Origin: Chitinophagales bacterium
Lineage (GTDB): Bacteria; Bacteroidota; Bacteroidia; Chitinophagales; Chitinophagaceae
Assembly (NCBI GenBank): GCA_015654495.1
Contig: JAATGW010000353.1
Coordinates: 1-9,188 of the forward strand
Length of the DNA: 9,188 nucleotides
Direction of reading: 5' to 3'
Position numbers and translations under genes: made by a program. Below are positions 1-6,836 of this stretch, one piece after another; the first letter of the stretch is position 1; each line of letters opens with the position of its first letter. The notes under the pieces were generated by a model that worked only from the letters and a program-made list of their open reading frames with translations, was not told the origin of the DNA and ran no database searches.

Positions 1-59
1 GGCCGTGAGCGCCAACCCACCCATTTTGGGAACCCTAATCCTTGAACTGACTGTATAAA

Positions 60-1118
60 ATGAAACGATTGTATAATCTCCTATTGATAATTGCCGGCAC
101 TTCACTTTTCAACTTTGTGTATGGGCAATCAAATTATTTTTCTGTAAAGACGGTAACAAATGGAAGGGAGTTTGCTTTCCCGATTTTCTCCCGGGCTACC
201 GACACAACAACAACCAAAAACATCAATGAACTTCTTCAACTTTCTGAACTTGAATTGTTAGATGGTTATCAAATCAAAAATATTTTTGAAAAAGTAAGCT
301 TTGACAACGGAACAATTTATGGAGGGAAAGTTGAGATTTCCTGTAATATTATCTCCAATAACCCAAAACTCCTTTCCCTGAAATTTACCGAATCAAGCTG
401 CGGGGCGACCTGTGCATACTGGGTTCGCTATTACAACTTCAATTCTGGTAACGGGGACTTAATGCAACTAAAAGATTTCTTTACCGCTGATGGTTTTACA
501 GGTTTTTATCAAACGATTCTTAAAAAGCGAACTAAAAAGTTTAAAAAGGAAATCATGAAAGTTGATTCAACAACCAGAAACTATCTTCTTGATGTTTTAG
601 GTTGTTATGAGGTTGATGACATACATGATTTTTATATCAGGGATACATCCATCTTCATAGATGGAGAAAACTGTTTGAGCAAAAATCAGAAATTCTTTGG
701 CCTGGACATGATTACGAAATTCAATCTCCAAGAATTCAGGAAATATCTGAATGATTACGGCAAGGCGGTTTTTGGCTTAAGTGGCAGTAGCCCATCAAAG
801 TTTCGTTCAAATGAGTTGCCACAACTTTTCAGAGGGTCAATTAACAGCTCTTTGAAAATTCTAATGGTTATAAATCACGACTATGAAAACAAGATGAGAG
901 GAGTTTACGCCTATCTTAAATACGGACGGGGAATTTATCTTGAAGGAGAGTTGAATGATCAAAACCTGACCTTTACCGAAAATACTGACAACTTTGACGA
1001 GAACGGATATTTTGAAGCGACATTTGACGGAAAGGAAATCAAAGGAACATGGACTAACAAAAGCAAAACAAAATCGTTGAAACTTTTGGCCTCACGGACA
1101 GGTTACAGTAGCCAATAA
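60..1118 (+). CDS. Secreted protein of unknown function
   Basis: This is a 352-residue protein I cannot assign to a named family. Residues 1-23 form a typical signal peptide: Lys-Arg, a hydrophobic stretch, then cleavage expected near VYG/Q, so export to the periplasm or cell surface is likely. The middle has a cysteine cluster (C95, C114, C118) followed by YYNFNSGNGDLMQLKDFF (124-141). A Cys-rich turn followed by 'YYNF-x-G-x-LxLKDLF' is a pattern I associate with secreted Bacteroidota proteins of the DUF3298 kind, but this is only a resemblance. The last 90 residues alternate Gly and aromatic residues (GEL, GYF, GTW) and look like a beta-rich domain. The ATG at 60 is the first in frame and places the signal peptide correctly; no Shine-Dalgarno is visible. 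The next gene starts 418 bp later, so it is probably transcribed alone. Confidence 0.8.
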   Translation: MKRLYNLLLIIAGTSLFNFVYGQSNYFSVKTVTNGREFAFPIFSRATDTTTTKNINELLQLSELELLDGYQIKNIFEKVSFDNGTIYGGKVEISCNIISNNPKLLSLKFTESSCGATCAYWVRYYNFNSGNGDLMQLKDFFTADGFTGFYQTILKKRTKKFKKEIMKVDSTTRNYLLDVLGCYEVDDIHDFYIRDTSIFIDGENCLSKNQKFFGLDMITKFNLQEFRKYLNDYGKAVFGLSGSSPSKFRSNELPQLFRGSINSSLKILMVINHDYENKMRGVYAYLKYGRGIYLEGELNDQNLTFTENTDNFDENGYFEATFDGKEIKGTWTNKSKTKSLKLLASRTGYSSQ

Positions 1119-1536
1119 CGTAGAAAATATACCCGCTACTGACATCTCCTGTCGTATTTAACAGAGATTGAACTTCGCTATTATCTGCCACAACAGAATT
1201 TATATGCATATGGACTGAAGCTAATCGGGAAGTTTTGCCGTGTGATACAAAAGGCAAAATAATAAGCTTCGGTAATTTTACAGGTTCAAACAGGTAATAT
1301 ACGGAGTTGGCTACATCAACGAACCTATGTTGCCGCTAACATCGTTTTGCACAATATGGACGTCAGGAAATATCTTCATCGACAGAAGCATCGGCTTTAC
1401 CTTTTCAAATCCAAATCCGTATTATTGTGGGCGGCCGGCGGCACAGCAATTACAAAGGACCATACGGCGTACAGCCGTGGACGTTGTATGCAAGCTACAG
1501 ACGGGCATTTATTCTGAACAACCAAACCTGACAATT
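1119..1536. other. 418-bp gap without a gene, containing a diverged repeat copy
   Basis: I find no convincing gene here. One plus-strand frame stays open from 1172 to 1294 (41 codons) but has no start codon and no recognisable product. The right part holds the diverged repeat copy at 1332-1475. The frame of the following dioxygenase stays open back to 1327, but that stretch runs through the repeat and is not protein-like. No TAnnTTTG promoter element or T-tracted hairpin was found. Confidence 0.6.
1332..1475 (+). repeat. Dispersed intergenic repeat, diverged copy (copy 1)
   Basis: This stretch contains the conserved blocks of the repeat found at 4029, 5794 and 6928, in the same order. The blocks are GCTAACATC near 1335; GCACAATATGGACG near 1349 (compare GCAATATGAGCG near 6939); a CGGCTTTACCTTTTCAAAT block near 1392 (compare CTGGCTTTTCAATTTT at 6965); GTATTATTGTGGGCGG near 1419 (compare GTACTATTGTAACCGG at 4128); and AAAGGACCATACGGCGT near 1454 (compare CAGGATATCCATACTGCGT at 4173). 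The match is clearly weaker than among the other three, so an old copy is likely. It lies in the gap before the dioxygenase, same orientation as the genes. Confidence 0.5.
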
Positions 1537-2430
1537 ATGCAACGCAGGACCTTTATCAAAAACTCCACGCTGACAGTTATTAGCGTTAGCGCTTTCGGAG
1601 CTTTAAACTGGAATGGCAAAAGATTTGAAGGCGACACACCAACCACAACTGATATACTTGGTCCTTTTTACAGACCGGGAGCGCCATTGCGAACCAATCT
1701 CAGGCTTGTCAATTCAAACGGAACACCGATAGTTTTAAAAGGAAAGATTTTCAGAGAGGATGGAAAAACTCCTATAAATAATGCGTTCGTAGAAATCTGG
1801 CATTGCGATGAAAACGAGGTGTATGATAACACATCCGACGGATACAAATATCGTGGCGGCCAAAGAACCAAAGCAGATGGAAAATATGAATTCAAATCTA
1901 TTTTGCCAGTGCCCTATAAAGCGGTTCCCGATAATGAATTGTCCTGGCGACCTGCTCATATACACATGAGAGTGTCTGTGCCTGATCAGCAAGACTTAAT
2001 AACTCAAATCTATTTTAAAGGCGGTAAGTATGTTGACACTGACAGATGGGCTTCTGCCACACAGGCTGTAAACAGGATCCTTACAGTTAGTAAAAATAGT
2101 TCCGGCGAAAGTGTAATAGTTTTTAATGTTACTATGAGGAAGGAAATTCCTCTTGACAAAAAAGTTTACGAGAAGCTAACCGGACTTTATGATGTTGGCG
2201 ATAACAATTTTTTTGAATTTATTAAGAGCGATGATCTGCTGCTTATGAAACAAAATGGACAGCTTTGGGCAAGTTTAAAATATATTGGCAATAATACATT
2301 TGAAGGTGGCATTGGCTTTCCCAAAGCGACTTTTGAGTTACAAAAAGACGATACCGTAAAAGTTGTGGTAGTTTCTGAAATACCAATAACAAAAACTTAC
2401 AATGGAATCAAATATCTGAAGTACAATTGA
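1537..2430 (+). CDS. Tat-exported intradiol ring-cleavage dioxygenase with extra C-terminal domain
   Basis: This 297-residue protein belongs to the intradiol dioxygenase family (catechol 1,2- and protocatechuate 3,4-dioxygenases), which use non-haem Fe(III) to open catechol-type rings between the hydroxyls. All four iron ligands are visible: Y96 (in NEVYDN), Y127 (in PVPY), H141 and H143 (in RPAHIH). The family opening TDILGPFYRPGAP is at 38-50 and VEIWHCD at 85-91. Start choice: the frame is open back to 1327, but ATG 1537 begins with MQRRTFIK, a twin-arginine signal followed by a hydrophobic stretch, so export of the folded metalloprotein is likely. Residues from about 205 to 297 (KLTGLYDV... 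to the end) lie beyond the catalytic domain and look like a small beta-rich module, perhaps DUF3471-like. The substrate cannot be read from sequence, and no catechol-pathway genes lie nearby, so a role in scavenging or detoxifying extracellular aromatics is inference. Confidence 0.85.
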   Translation: MQRRTFIKNSTLTVISVSAFGALNWNGKRFEGDTPTTTDILGPFYRPGAPLRTNLRLVNSNGTPIVLKGKIFREDGKTPINNAFVEIWHCDENEVYDNTSDGYKYRGGQRTKADGKYEFKSILPVPYKAVPDNELSWRPAHIHMRVSVPDQQDLITQIYFKGGKYVDTDRWASATQAVNRILTVSKNSSGESVIVFNVTMRKEIPLDKKVYEKLTGLYDVGDNNFFEFIKSDDLLLMKQNGQLWASLKYIGNNTFEGGIGFPKATFELQKDDTVKVVVVSEIPITKTYNGIKYLKYN

Positions 2431-2440
2431 CAAAGCAATT

Positions 2441-2459
2441 ACTATCAAAACCTGATAGT
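2441..2459 (+). other. Perfect hairpin just after the dioxygenase stop
   Basis: Arms ACTATCA (2441-2447) and TGATAGT (2453-2459) pair over 7 bp around a 5-nt loop, 10 bp after the dioxygenase stop codon. The position suggests an mRNA 3' end, but the stem is AT-rich and no T-tract follows, so it is a weak candidate for intrinsic termination; it might instead stabilise the transcript. Confidence 0.3.
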
Positions 2460-2464
2460 CTGCA

Positions 2465-2509
2465 CACAACATCGACACATCACTGATCAGCTGCAGTCCG
2501 GGCAGAACC
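2465..2509 (+). repeat. Possible fragment of the dispersed repeat
   Basis: CACAACATCGACAC (2465-2478) matches 13 of 14 bases at the left end of the copy at 4029, and GGCAGAACC (2501-2509) equals 4091-4099 of that copy. The spacing is 26 bp shorter and the rest does not align, so this may be a deleted remnant or chance. Confidence 0.2.
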
Positions 2510-2568
2510 AATCATGGAATACCAGTACAGCAGAGAGGCCTGCTTGTTGGTTGCTATTAAACATTCGG

Positions 2569-3276
2569 ATGAAAGAGCTTTTAATATTTATGGGACTTAT
2601 AAGCGTACTACTTTCACTTTTTGGTTGCAACAATCAAAAGGAAAACAAAATCATTGCAACAGACTCTTCGGGTAATATCCAGACTATTAACCCCAAGGAC
2701 ATCCTGATGACAATCCCAACTATCGAGAATACATTTCCTGACTTTGAAAATAAGACCGACTCAAATAATCTAAAAATTCTTGAAGACGACTGGCGTCAAA
2801 TAGAATTTATTTCAAAAGACCAAAAGACTTCAATCGACCAGGAAATTGATAGCATAACTTATATTTTTGAACACGAAATGCATCAGGGAAAAGACTATTC
2901 TGCTTTTAAAAATCTTCATGTCAGGCGACTTATAACGAAGCCTATCTCACTTTCATTTGAAAAATTTAAAAGTTATTTAGGGGACGCCAAAAATGAAATT
3001 GCAGGTATTACAGTTAACGGAAACAACGGGCAGATTAAAAATGGATTTTCGATTTCATCAGAAGGATTAAACTATTATGGAGTAAAAGACAAAAATAACA
3101 ATGTTTCTGTTTTATGTTTTTATGGTGCGGACACAGACAATGATTTGGTAAAGTCGATTGACAAAATTTCAAAGTTGTTAGCAATAGAAAAACTTTACTT
3201 AGTTGATTGGATAAACAGAAAAGTTGTTGACGAGAAAAACATAAAAGACTTTTTTAAACTTAACGATTCTAAATGA
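2569..3276 (+). CDS. Predicted lipoprotein of unknown function
   Basis: This is a 235-residue protein read from ATG 2569. The frame extends to a TTG at 2551, but ATG 2569 places a clean lipoprotein signal at the N-terminus: MKELL, a hydrophobic run, and the lipobox LFGC with the lipidated cysteine at residue 20. Asn-Asn-Gln follows the cysteine. Maturation by Lgt and signal peptidase II and anchoring in a membrane are expected. The mature part is rich in Lys, Asp and Asn with no catalytic motif I recognise and no further membrane segment. It ends 51 bp before the next start, the tightest spacing among the left-hand genes, so the two may be co-transcribed. No promoter or Shine-Dalgarno was seen upstream. 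Confidence 0.75.
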   Translation: MKELLIFMGLISVLLSLFGCNNQKENKIIATDSSGNIQTINPKDILMTIPTIENTFPDFENKTDSNNLKILEDDWRQIEFISKDQKTSIDQEIDSITYIFEHEMHQGKDYSAFKNLHVRRLITKPISLSFEKFKSYLGDAKNEIAGITVNGNNGQIKNGFSISSEGLNYYGVKDKNNNVSVLCFYGADTDNDLVKSIDKISKLLAIEKLYLVDWINRKVVDEKNIKDFFKLNDSK

Positions 3277-3327
3277 AATTAACTGCAGCCAACAAGCGAT
3301 CCGGAAAGATAATACAAATCATCACAG

Positions 3328-4005
3328 ATGAACGCAAGTGAATTCAAAAAACTTACAAATAAGACCTTCGCTATAAACATCCGGCAGTTAGGTTGGAATG
3401 GAAATGGATTTCACTTTTATAAAATCGAACCTAATCATGTCGTAAGCATTTTTGGAATTCAGGGAACCTGGATGGGAGGAAGTGTGTGCTGTGAAACAGC
3501 AATTCATTTCGACTTTATTGCTGATATGGGATATGGCAAAATTGATGTGAAGAAGTTTTCTTATGCGGGTTGTATTATCCGACAAAGGTTGAGTCCAAAA
3601 GGCGAAGGTGACTTTCATTGGAAGTTTAATGACAATCCAGAGGAAAATTTAAAATCCATTAATCAAATCTGGTCGGCTTTTGAAACGCACGGACTGAAAT
3701 TCTATTCTGACTTCGAAAATTTCCCAAAACCATTTGACAGCATTAAACCTGCCGACATTGAGAGAAGCAAAAACTATAGAATTTTAGACAAGTATTATGT
3801 TATAAACCAAATTGAATTAGTTTGGTTACTAAAGGAGATAAACATTTTCATTGGACGGCGGGAAACTGCTTATGAGTTTGCTGAATTGGGACTTAGAATG
3901 GCATTGAAACATGCCGGGTCAATGTCCTTACAATTTAAAGGGAAAAAAGCGCAAGCTGACATTCAAAATTATCGTGACACATATAGTCGGAAATTTAACA
4001 TTTGA
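3328..4005 (+). CDS. Cytosolic protein, possibly DUF4304-like
   Basis: This 225-residue protein has no signal peptide or membrane segment. Its N-terminal part (FKKLTNKTFAINIRQLGWNG, then a hydrophobic strand and an Ile/Gln-rich strand up to about residue 60) resembles the DUF4304 layout, in which a helix leads to a 'GFxxxGxxF' strand and then to paired beta strands. No enzymatic motif is visible. Cysteines occur at CC (54-55) and within the first half only. The C-terminal third is mostly helical with many Lys, Arg and Glu residues. DUF4304 proteins have no settled function, and some relatives sit near contact-dependent toxin immunity loci; neither toxin nor immunity partner is visible here. 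ATG 3328 is the first in-frame start. A repeat copy begins 24 bp after the stop. Confidence 0.75.
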   Translation: MNASEFKKLTNKTFAINIRQLGWNGNGFHFYKIEPNHVVSIFGIQGTWMGGSVCCETAIHFDFIADMGYGKIDVKKFSYAGCIIRQRLSPKGEGDFHWKFNDNPEENLKSINQIWSAFETHGLKFYSDFENFPKPFDSIKPADIERSKNYRILDKYYVINQIELVWLLKEINIFIGRRETAYEFAELGLRMALKHAGSMSLQFKGKKAQADIQNYRDTYSRKFNI

Positions 4006-4028
4006 GGTCAATGGATAGTACTTGAACG

Positions 4029-4195
4029 CACAACATCAACACGCAATACGGGCGACAGAATAAATCCTGGTCGACTGTAACCTGTCTGCTGGCAGAACCC
4101 TGGCTTTGGCTTTTTAATTTTATGTTAGTACTATTGTAACCGGTGCCGCCAGAGGCCTGACCAGACAGGACACAGGATATCCATACTGCGTGCCC
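4029..4195 (+). repeat. Dispersed intergenic repeat (copy 2, longest)
   Basis: This copy has the full set of blocks: CACAACATCAACAC at the left end, GCAATACGGGCGACAGAA (4043-4060), a middle part TAAATCCTGGTCGACTGTAA, then CCCTGGCTTTGG (4098-4109), GTACTATTGTAACCGG (4128-4143) and CACAGGATATCC..CTGCGTG near the right end. The copies at 5794 and 6928 share these in the same order. An inverted repeat, CCTGTCTG (4081-4088) and CAGACAGG (4162-4169), could fold the element on itself; it is not conserved in the other copies. It starts 24 bp after one gene and ends 33 bp before the next. No coding potential is apparent on either strand. Confidence 0.7.
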
Positions 4196-4228
4196 CCACC
4201 CCATCGGTAATTATAAGAGAACAAACGC

Positions 4229-5176
4229 ATGAATAATAGTGAAACATCGCCTCCTGCTTTCCAATGGGAAGATTGGTATAATGCGATTGGGGGTAGACGT
4301 ATAAAGATTTCGGAAGTAGAAAATATTCTTACCCAGATCAGGGAACATCAATATCCAAGGTTTAAGGGAACAGTTAATTCAGAACGGGTTGAATTCTCAA
4401 GCGGGGCATTAGCTTCTGAAGCAGTAAAACGGAAAGCATTTGAATTAGGAGCCGATGAAGCAGGTATCGCCGAAATAGAGCCGGGTGATATATACCAGGG
4501 CAGGGAAGTAAAAGAGAAGTATGCAGTTGTTGTAGCGCAACGAATGTTATGGCGCAGTTTTCAGGAAGTACCTTCCAACGATTCGGCTATTGAATGTTTA
4601 CGCGTTTATTTTTCGTTGGGTGAAGTAGTGATCCGGCTGGCAGATTATATACGGAGCCTTGGCTATGCCTGTACGGTTGAACACCCTATTGGCGATAGCG
4701 ACGTGCTGCATGTGCCGCTTGCATTAAAAGCAGGATTCGGTGAACTGGGCAGGCACGGCTCAATTATACATCCGTGGATGGGGCCGCTATTTCGCCTTGG
4801 TAGCGTTATAACGGATATGCCTCTGCAAACTGATAGTCCTATAGATGCAGGAATTGCCGCCTTTTGCGATAATTGCCGCGCATGCCGCATTTATTGTCCT
4901 GCTAAAGCGATACCCGACAAGCGTTCGCCCGAAGCAGGCAAAGATCACTTAGGTAATGACCGCTATAAGGTTGATACGGGAAAATGTTTTCCTTATTTTG
5001 CTACACACAATTATTGTTCTGCCTGTCTTCCGGTTTGTGTATATCATCACAAGGAATGGGCAAGAGACTTTGATGGATTTACCACTAAGTTGTTTCCTGA
5101 TGTTGAGTTGAAAGACCCTCCCCCTCCTGTTGATCCTGAAATACCCAAACATTGGTATCCGCGTATTCACCGTTGA
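4229..5176 (+). CDS. Double-[4Fe-4S] protein related to reductive dehalogenases and QueG
   Basis: This 315-residue soluble protein has eight cysteines in two ferredoxin-like sets: C213, C216, C219, C223 (CxxCxxCxxxCP) and C253, C263, C266, C270 (Cx9CxxCxxxC, not followed by Pro). Upstream, ALKAGFGELGRHG (165-177), then GPLFRLGSVITDMPL (185-199) and DSPIDAG (202-208) match the corrinoid-domain-to-ferredoxin transition of reductive dehalogenases (RdhA: AGLGELGR...VFTDLPL...D.PI). QueG, the tRNA epoxyqueuosine reductase, has GLGW.GKN there, so the RdhA side fits better. Unlike respiratory RdhA it has no Tat signal, is shorter than the usual 450-500 residues, and has no rdhB anchor gene beside it. 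A cytosolic cobalamin-dependent or cobalamin-derived reductase is the best guess; the substrate is unknown. Start ATG 4229 is 33 bp after a repeat copy; no Shine-Dalgarno is seen. Confidence 0.8.
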   Translation: MNNSETSPPAFQWEDWYNAIGGRRIKISEVENILTQIREHQYPRFKGTVNSERVEFSSGALASEAVKRKAFELGADEAGIAEIEPGDIYQGREVKEKYAVVVAQRMLWRSFQEVPSNDSAIECLRVYFSLGEVVIRLADYIRSLGYACTVEHPIGDSDVLHVPLALKAGFGELGRHGSIIHPWMGPLFRLGSVITDMPLQTDSPIDAGIAAFCDNCRACRIYCPAKAIPDKRSPEAGKDHLGNDRYKVDTGKCFPYFATHNYCSACLPVCVYHHKEWARDFDGFTTKLFPDVELKDPPPPVDPEIPKHWYPRIHR

Positions 5177-5232
5177 TGAATGAAAAGATACCAGCTGTTA
5201 CCATGGGATTGCCGCAAACAGATGAAGAGTAA
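5176..5232 (+). CDS. Possible 18-codon ORF overlapping the reductase stop
   Basis: ATG 5176 overlaps the TGA of the preceding gene by one base (TGATG), an arrangement that allows translational coupling. It would encode MNEKIPAVTMGLPQTDEE. There is no membrane segment, so it is not an RdhB-like anchor. It could be a real small peptide, the start of a gene lost by deletion, or chance; the sequence alone does not decide. Confidence 0.2.
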   Translation: MNEKIPAVTMGLPQTDEE

Positions 5233-5304
5233 ATTGATAAATTAGTACTTATATATTCCGCATTACGGAAATCTCTGTACCGTTCGCGACAAGCCATTTA
5301 AACA

Positions 5305-5772
5305 ATGCCCATGAGAGTTATAAAATCTGCATTAAAACTTTTTGGGAAGATAATTTTGATATTATGTATTGTAATTGCTGCCTACTATAGTTTTATCTAC
5401 CTGACCAGGAATGTTAAATCCGAAGAGGTTATAGTTGTTGAAGCCACATTTATGCAGTATATGTGTGGAGATGAAAATGACGATATGAAAATACAAGCTG
5501 TTAACCCGGACACTTATAAATGGTTAATCGGAAAGGATGTAGATCCTCAGGTATTTCCATTATCGAAAGAAAGTGAGTTGAAGGGGTATTTTTATGAAAA
5601 ACGAAGTGAAAGCTATGGATTAACCTATAGACTTACTGGCAGGTTGAGCAAATACAAGGCATTTGGCTGCGATAACAACACACCGAAATTCTGGGTTGAT
5701 GAAATTGACATGATCGATGGATCAAAAAAAATGACAAGTAAAGATATTGCAGCATCAGCAACCGTAAAATAA
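5305..5772 (+). CDS. Small membrane-anchored protein of unknown function
   Basis: This is a 155-residue protein with a short Lys-rich N-terminus, a single hydrophobic segment (about residues 13-33) and a polar domain of about 120 residues. The positive residues before the segment suggest N-in topology, with the domain in the periplasm. Two cysteines in that domain, C54 and C122, could form a disulphide. The fold looks beta-rich, but I recognise no family. The start may be ATG 5305 or the in-frame ATG 5311; nothing in the sequence decides between them. It begins 128 bp after the reductase, with no promoter element recognised, and a repeat copy starts about 22 bp after its stop. Confidence 0.7.
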   Translation: MPMRVIKSALKLFGKIILILCIVIAAYYSFIYLTRNVKSEEVIVVEATFMQYMCGDENDDMKIQAVNPDTYKWLIGKDVDPQVFPLSKESELKGYFYEKRSESYGLTYRLTGRLSKYKAFGCDNNTPKFWVDEIDMIDGSKKMTSKDIAASATVK

Positions 5773-5793
5773 CTATTTGGATAATGGCCTGCT

Positions 5794-5963
5794 GCTCACA
5801 TTATGCAATACGGGCGATATAATTTATCCTCGTCGAAGCAATTCTAACCCGGCGAGAGAATCCCGGCCTTAGCTTTTCAAACTTAAGTTGGTACTGTTGT
5901 GACCGGTCCTGCAAGCAATTGCAGGAGCTGACGGATCACAGAATATCTGTGCTGCGTGGAGCC
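5794..5963 (+). repeat. Dispersed intergenic repeat (copy 3), abutting a truncated gene
   Basis: The blocks match the copy at 4029 in order: GCAATACGGGCGA (5805-5817), ATCCTCGTCGA (5826-5836), TCCCGGCCTTAGCTTTTCAA (5861-5880), GTACTGTTGTGACCGG (5891-5906) and CACAGAATATCTGTGCTGCGTG near the right end. Two hairpins lie in its right part: TCCTGCAA/TTGCAGGA around a GCAA loop (5907-5926), and CACAGA/TCTGTG around ATA (5937-5951). Neither is followed by a T-tract. The right end meets the point where the minus-strand hxlR-like sequence begins. It starts about 22 bp after the preceding stop codon. Confidence 0.7.
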
Positions 5964-5967
5964 GAAG

Positions 5968-6087
5968 AATTTCTTTCAATCGCTTTATGCCAAAGGTTAA
6001 CAAAATAATTATTGGAAGTTTCCATCTTCCGTTCAAAACATCAGGAGCATCTCTTACCGCCATCGTTGATTGTCCACATTCACTCAT
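5968..6087 (-). pseudogene. Truncated HxlR-family transcription regulator
   Basis: Read from 6087 leftward, the frame begins MSECGQSTMAV and continues RDAPDVLNGRWKLPIIILL, then TFGIKRLKEI. This is the start of an HxlR-type winged-helix regulator: a Cys near the N-terminus (C4), the 'DVLNGRWKLPII' helix and the 'FG-KRFKEI' helix. The family is normally about 100-120 residues; here recognisable similarity stops after about residue 40. The expected recognition helix and wing (family pattern GITPKxLSxxLKxLE) are absent. The frame stays open into the repeat copy at 5794-5963, encoding unrelated residues, and ends near 5869. It is therefore most likely a broken gene that no longer makes a DNA-binding protein. 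It diverges from yceI, with operator-like repeats between, the usual layout for a regulator and its target. Confidence 0.65.
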
Positions 6088-6137
6088 ATTGCGTTTCAGA
6101 GTCTTTGTTGTTATTTTATTTTATATGCGATACTATC

Positions 6138-6177
6138 CCAAAGGTTAGCACTTTCCAAAAGGTTAGTGCTAACCTTT
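6138..6177. promoter_or_regulatory. Operator-like palindrome plus repeated half-site upstream of yceI
   Basis: A perfect palindrome with 9-bp arms, AAAGGTTAG (6158-6166) and CTAACCTTT (6169-6177), is split by TG. A further AAAGGTTAG lies at 6140-6148, 18 bp upstream on the same strand, and extends to AAAGGTTAGCAC, which pairs with GTGCTAACCTTT of the palindrome. Three half-sites, between the broken hxlR start and yceI and just upstream of the promoter-like element, suggest a binding site for a dimeric regulator, originally perhaps the HxlR protein. The binding protein is inference. Confidence 0.55.
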
Positions 6178-6183
6178 AGATAG

Positions 6184-6202
6184 CAAATATATGTAAGTTT
6201 GC
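6184..6202. promoter_or_regulatory. Overlapping divergent promoter-like elements (yceI and hxlR remnant)
   Basis: TAAGTTTG (6194-6201, plus strand) fits the Bacteroidota -7 consensus TAnnTTTG and lies 37 bp before the yceI ATG. On the minus strand, TATATTTG (6191-6184) fits equally and would drive the hxlR remnant. Together they form an inverted repeat GCAAA-N10-TTTGC. No good -33 TTTG was found at the expected distance for either. Confidence 0.45.
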
Positions 6203-6238
6203 ACTATAAATAAAAAGTGATTATCAACTAAAATAACA

Positions 6239-6778
6239 ATGATTAATTCAACACAAACTAAATGGGCTATTGACCCAATGCATTCAGAAGTTCATTTCAA
6301 AGTGAAACACCTTATGATTTCAACTGTTACAGGTTCGTTTCAAAAATTCACCGGAACTGCAACTACTGAATCAGAAGATTTTGAAAATGCAGAAATACAA
6401 TTTTCATTAGATGTAAACAGCATCTCGACCAATCAGGAAATGAGAGATAGCCATTTAAAGAATGATGATTTCTTACAGGCCGAAAAATTTCCAACAATTG
6501 ATTTTAAATCCACTTCCTTTAAAAAGACAAATAATGCCTCTTATACTCTTGTTGGCAACCTTACAATCAAAGGGATTACTAAAGAGGTTGAGATAAATGC
6601 TGAATTTGGAGGAGAATCTAAAGATAGCAGAGGAAATTTAAAAGCAGGATTTGAAGTAACCGGCACAATTAATCGCAAAGATTTCGGGCTAACATATAAT
6701 GCCTTGACCGAAACTGGTGGATTAGCTTTAAGTGAAAACATTAAGTTGATAGCGAACATACAAGTTGTTAAACAGTAA
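6239..6778 (+). CDS. yceI: YceI family protein (cytosolic form)
   Basis: This 179-residue protein carries the YceI signature from end to end: KWAIDPMHSEVHFKVKHLM near the N-terminus, SISTNQEMRDSHLKNDDFL (61-79) followed by the FPTIDF motif, GNLTIKGITKEVEI in the middle, and INRKDFGL near the C-terminus. Members form a lipocalin-like beta-barrel whose cavity binds long polyprenyl lipids in the structurally studied bacterial examples. E. coli YceI is periplasmic, but this protein has no signal peptide, so it probably acts in the cytosol, as in many Bacteroidota paralogues. Length is normal. ATG 6239 is 37 bp after a TAnnTTTG element and downstream of an operator-like palindrome, so it is probably regulated, originally by the divergent HxlR-type protein. 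A terminator follows 59 bp after the stop, making it a single-gene transcript. Confidence 0.92.
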   Translation: MINSTQTKWAIDPMHSEVHFKVKHLMISTVTGSFQKFTGTATTESEDFENAEIQFSLDVNSISTNQEMRDSHLKNDDFLQAEKFPTIDFKSTSFKKTNNASYTLVGNLTIKGITKEVEINAEFGGESKDSRGNLKAGFEVTGTINRKDFGLTYNALTETGGLALSENIKLIANIQVVKQ

Positions 6779-6836
6779 TTGCAAAAGACAATTTTAGGCA
6801 GATAGCGATTTTATCAGAAGAAAATACAAAAAAGCA

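Noticed and set aside
1172..1297. A 41-codon open plus-strand frame in the gap after the first gene
   Set aside because: There is no start codon and no recognisable product; the length is within chance.
1327..1536. A 70-codon N-terminal extension of the dioxygenase frame
   Set aside because: It overlaps the diverged repeat copy, shows no protein-like pattern, and would bury the twin-arginine signal that begins at 1537.
2551..2568. TTG start for the lipoprotein gene
   Set aside because: The ATG at 2569 gives a standard short lipoprotein signal; the six added residues have no support.
3995..4204. Minus-strand ORF across repeat copy 2, with an NSTN..LKS string also seen in the minus frame over copy 3
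   Set aside because: The shared residues only reflect the shared repeat DNA. The flanks differ and there is no family likeness, so I treat it as a repeat, not a gene family.
4229..5176. Direct naming of the iron-sulphur protein as QueG
   Set aside because: The segment before the first cysteine set matches RdhA (AGFGELGR, TDMPL, DSPI), not the QueG GLGW.GKN pattern.
5256..5270. TTCCG/CGGAA hairpin upstream of the membrane-anchored protein
   Set aside because: The stem is only 5 bp, with no T-tract and no repeat of the motif elsewhere.
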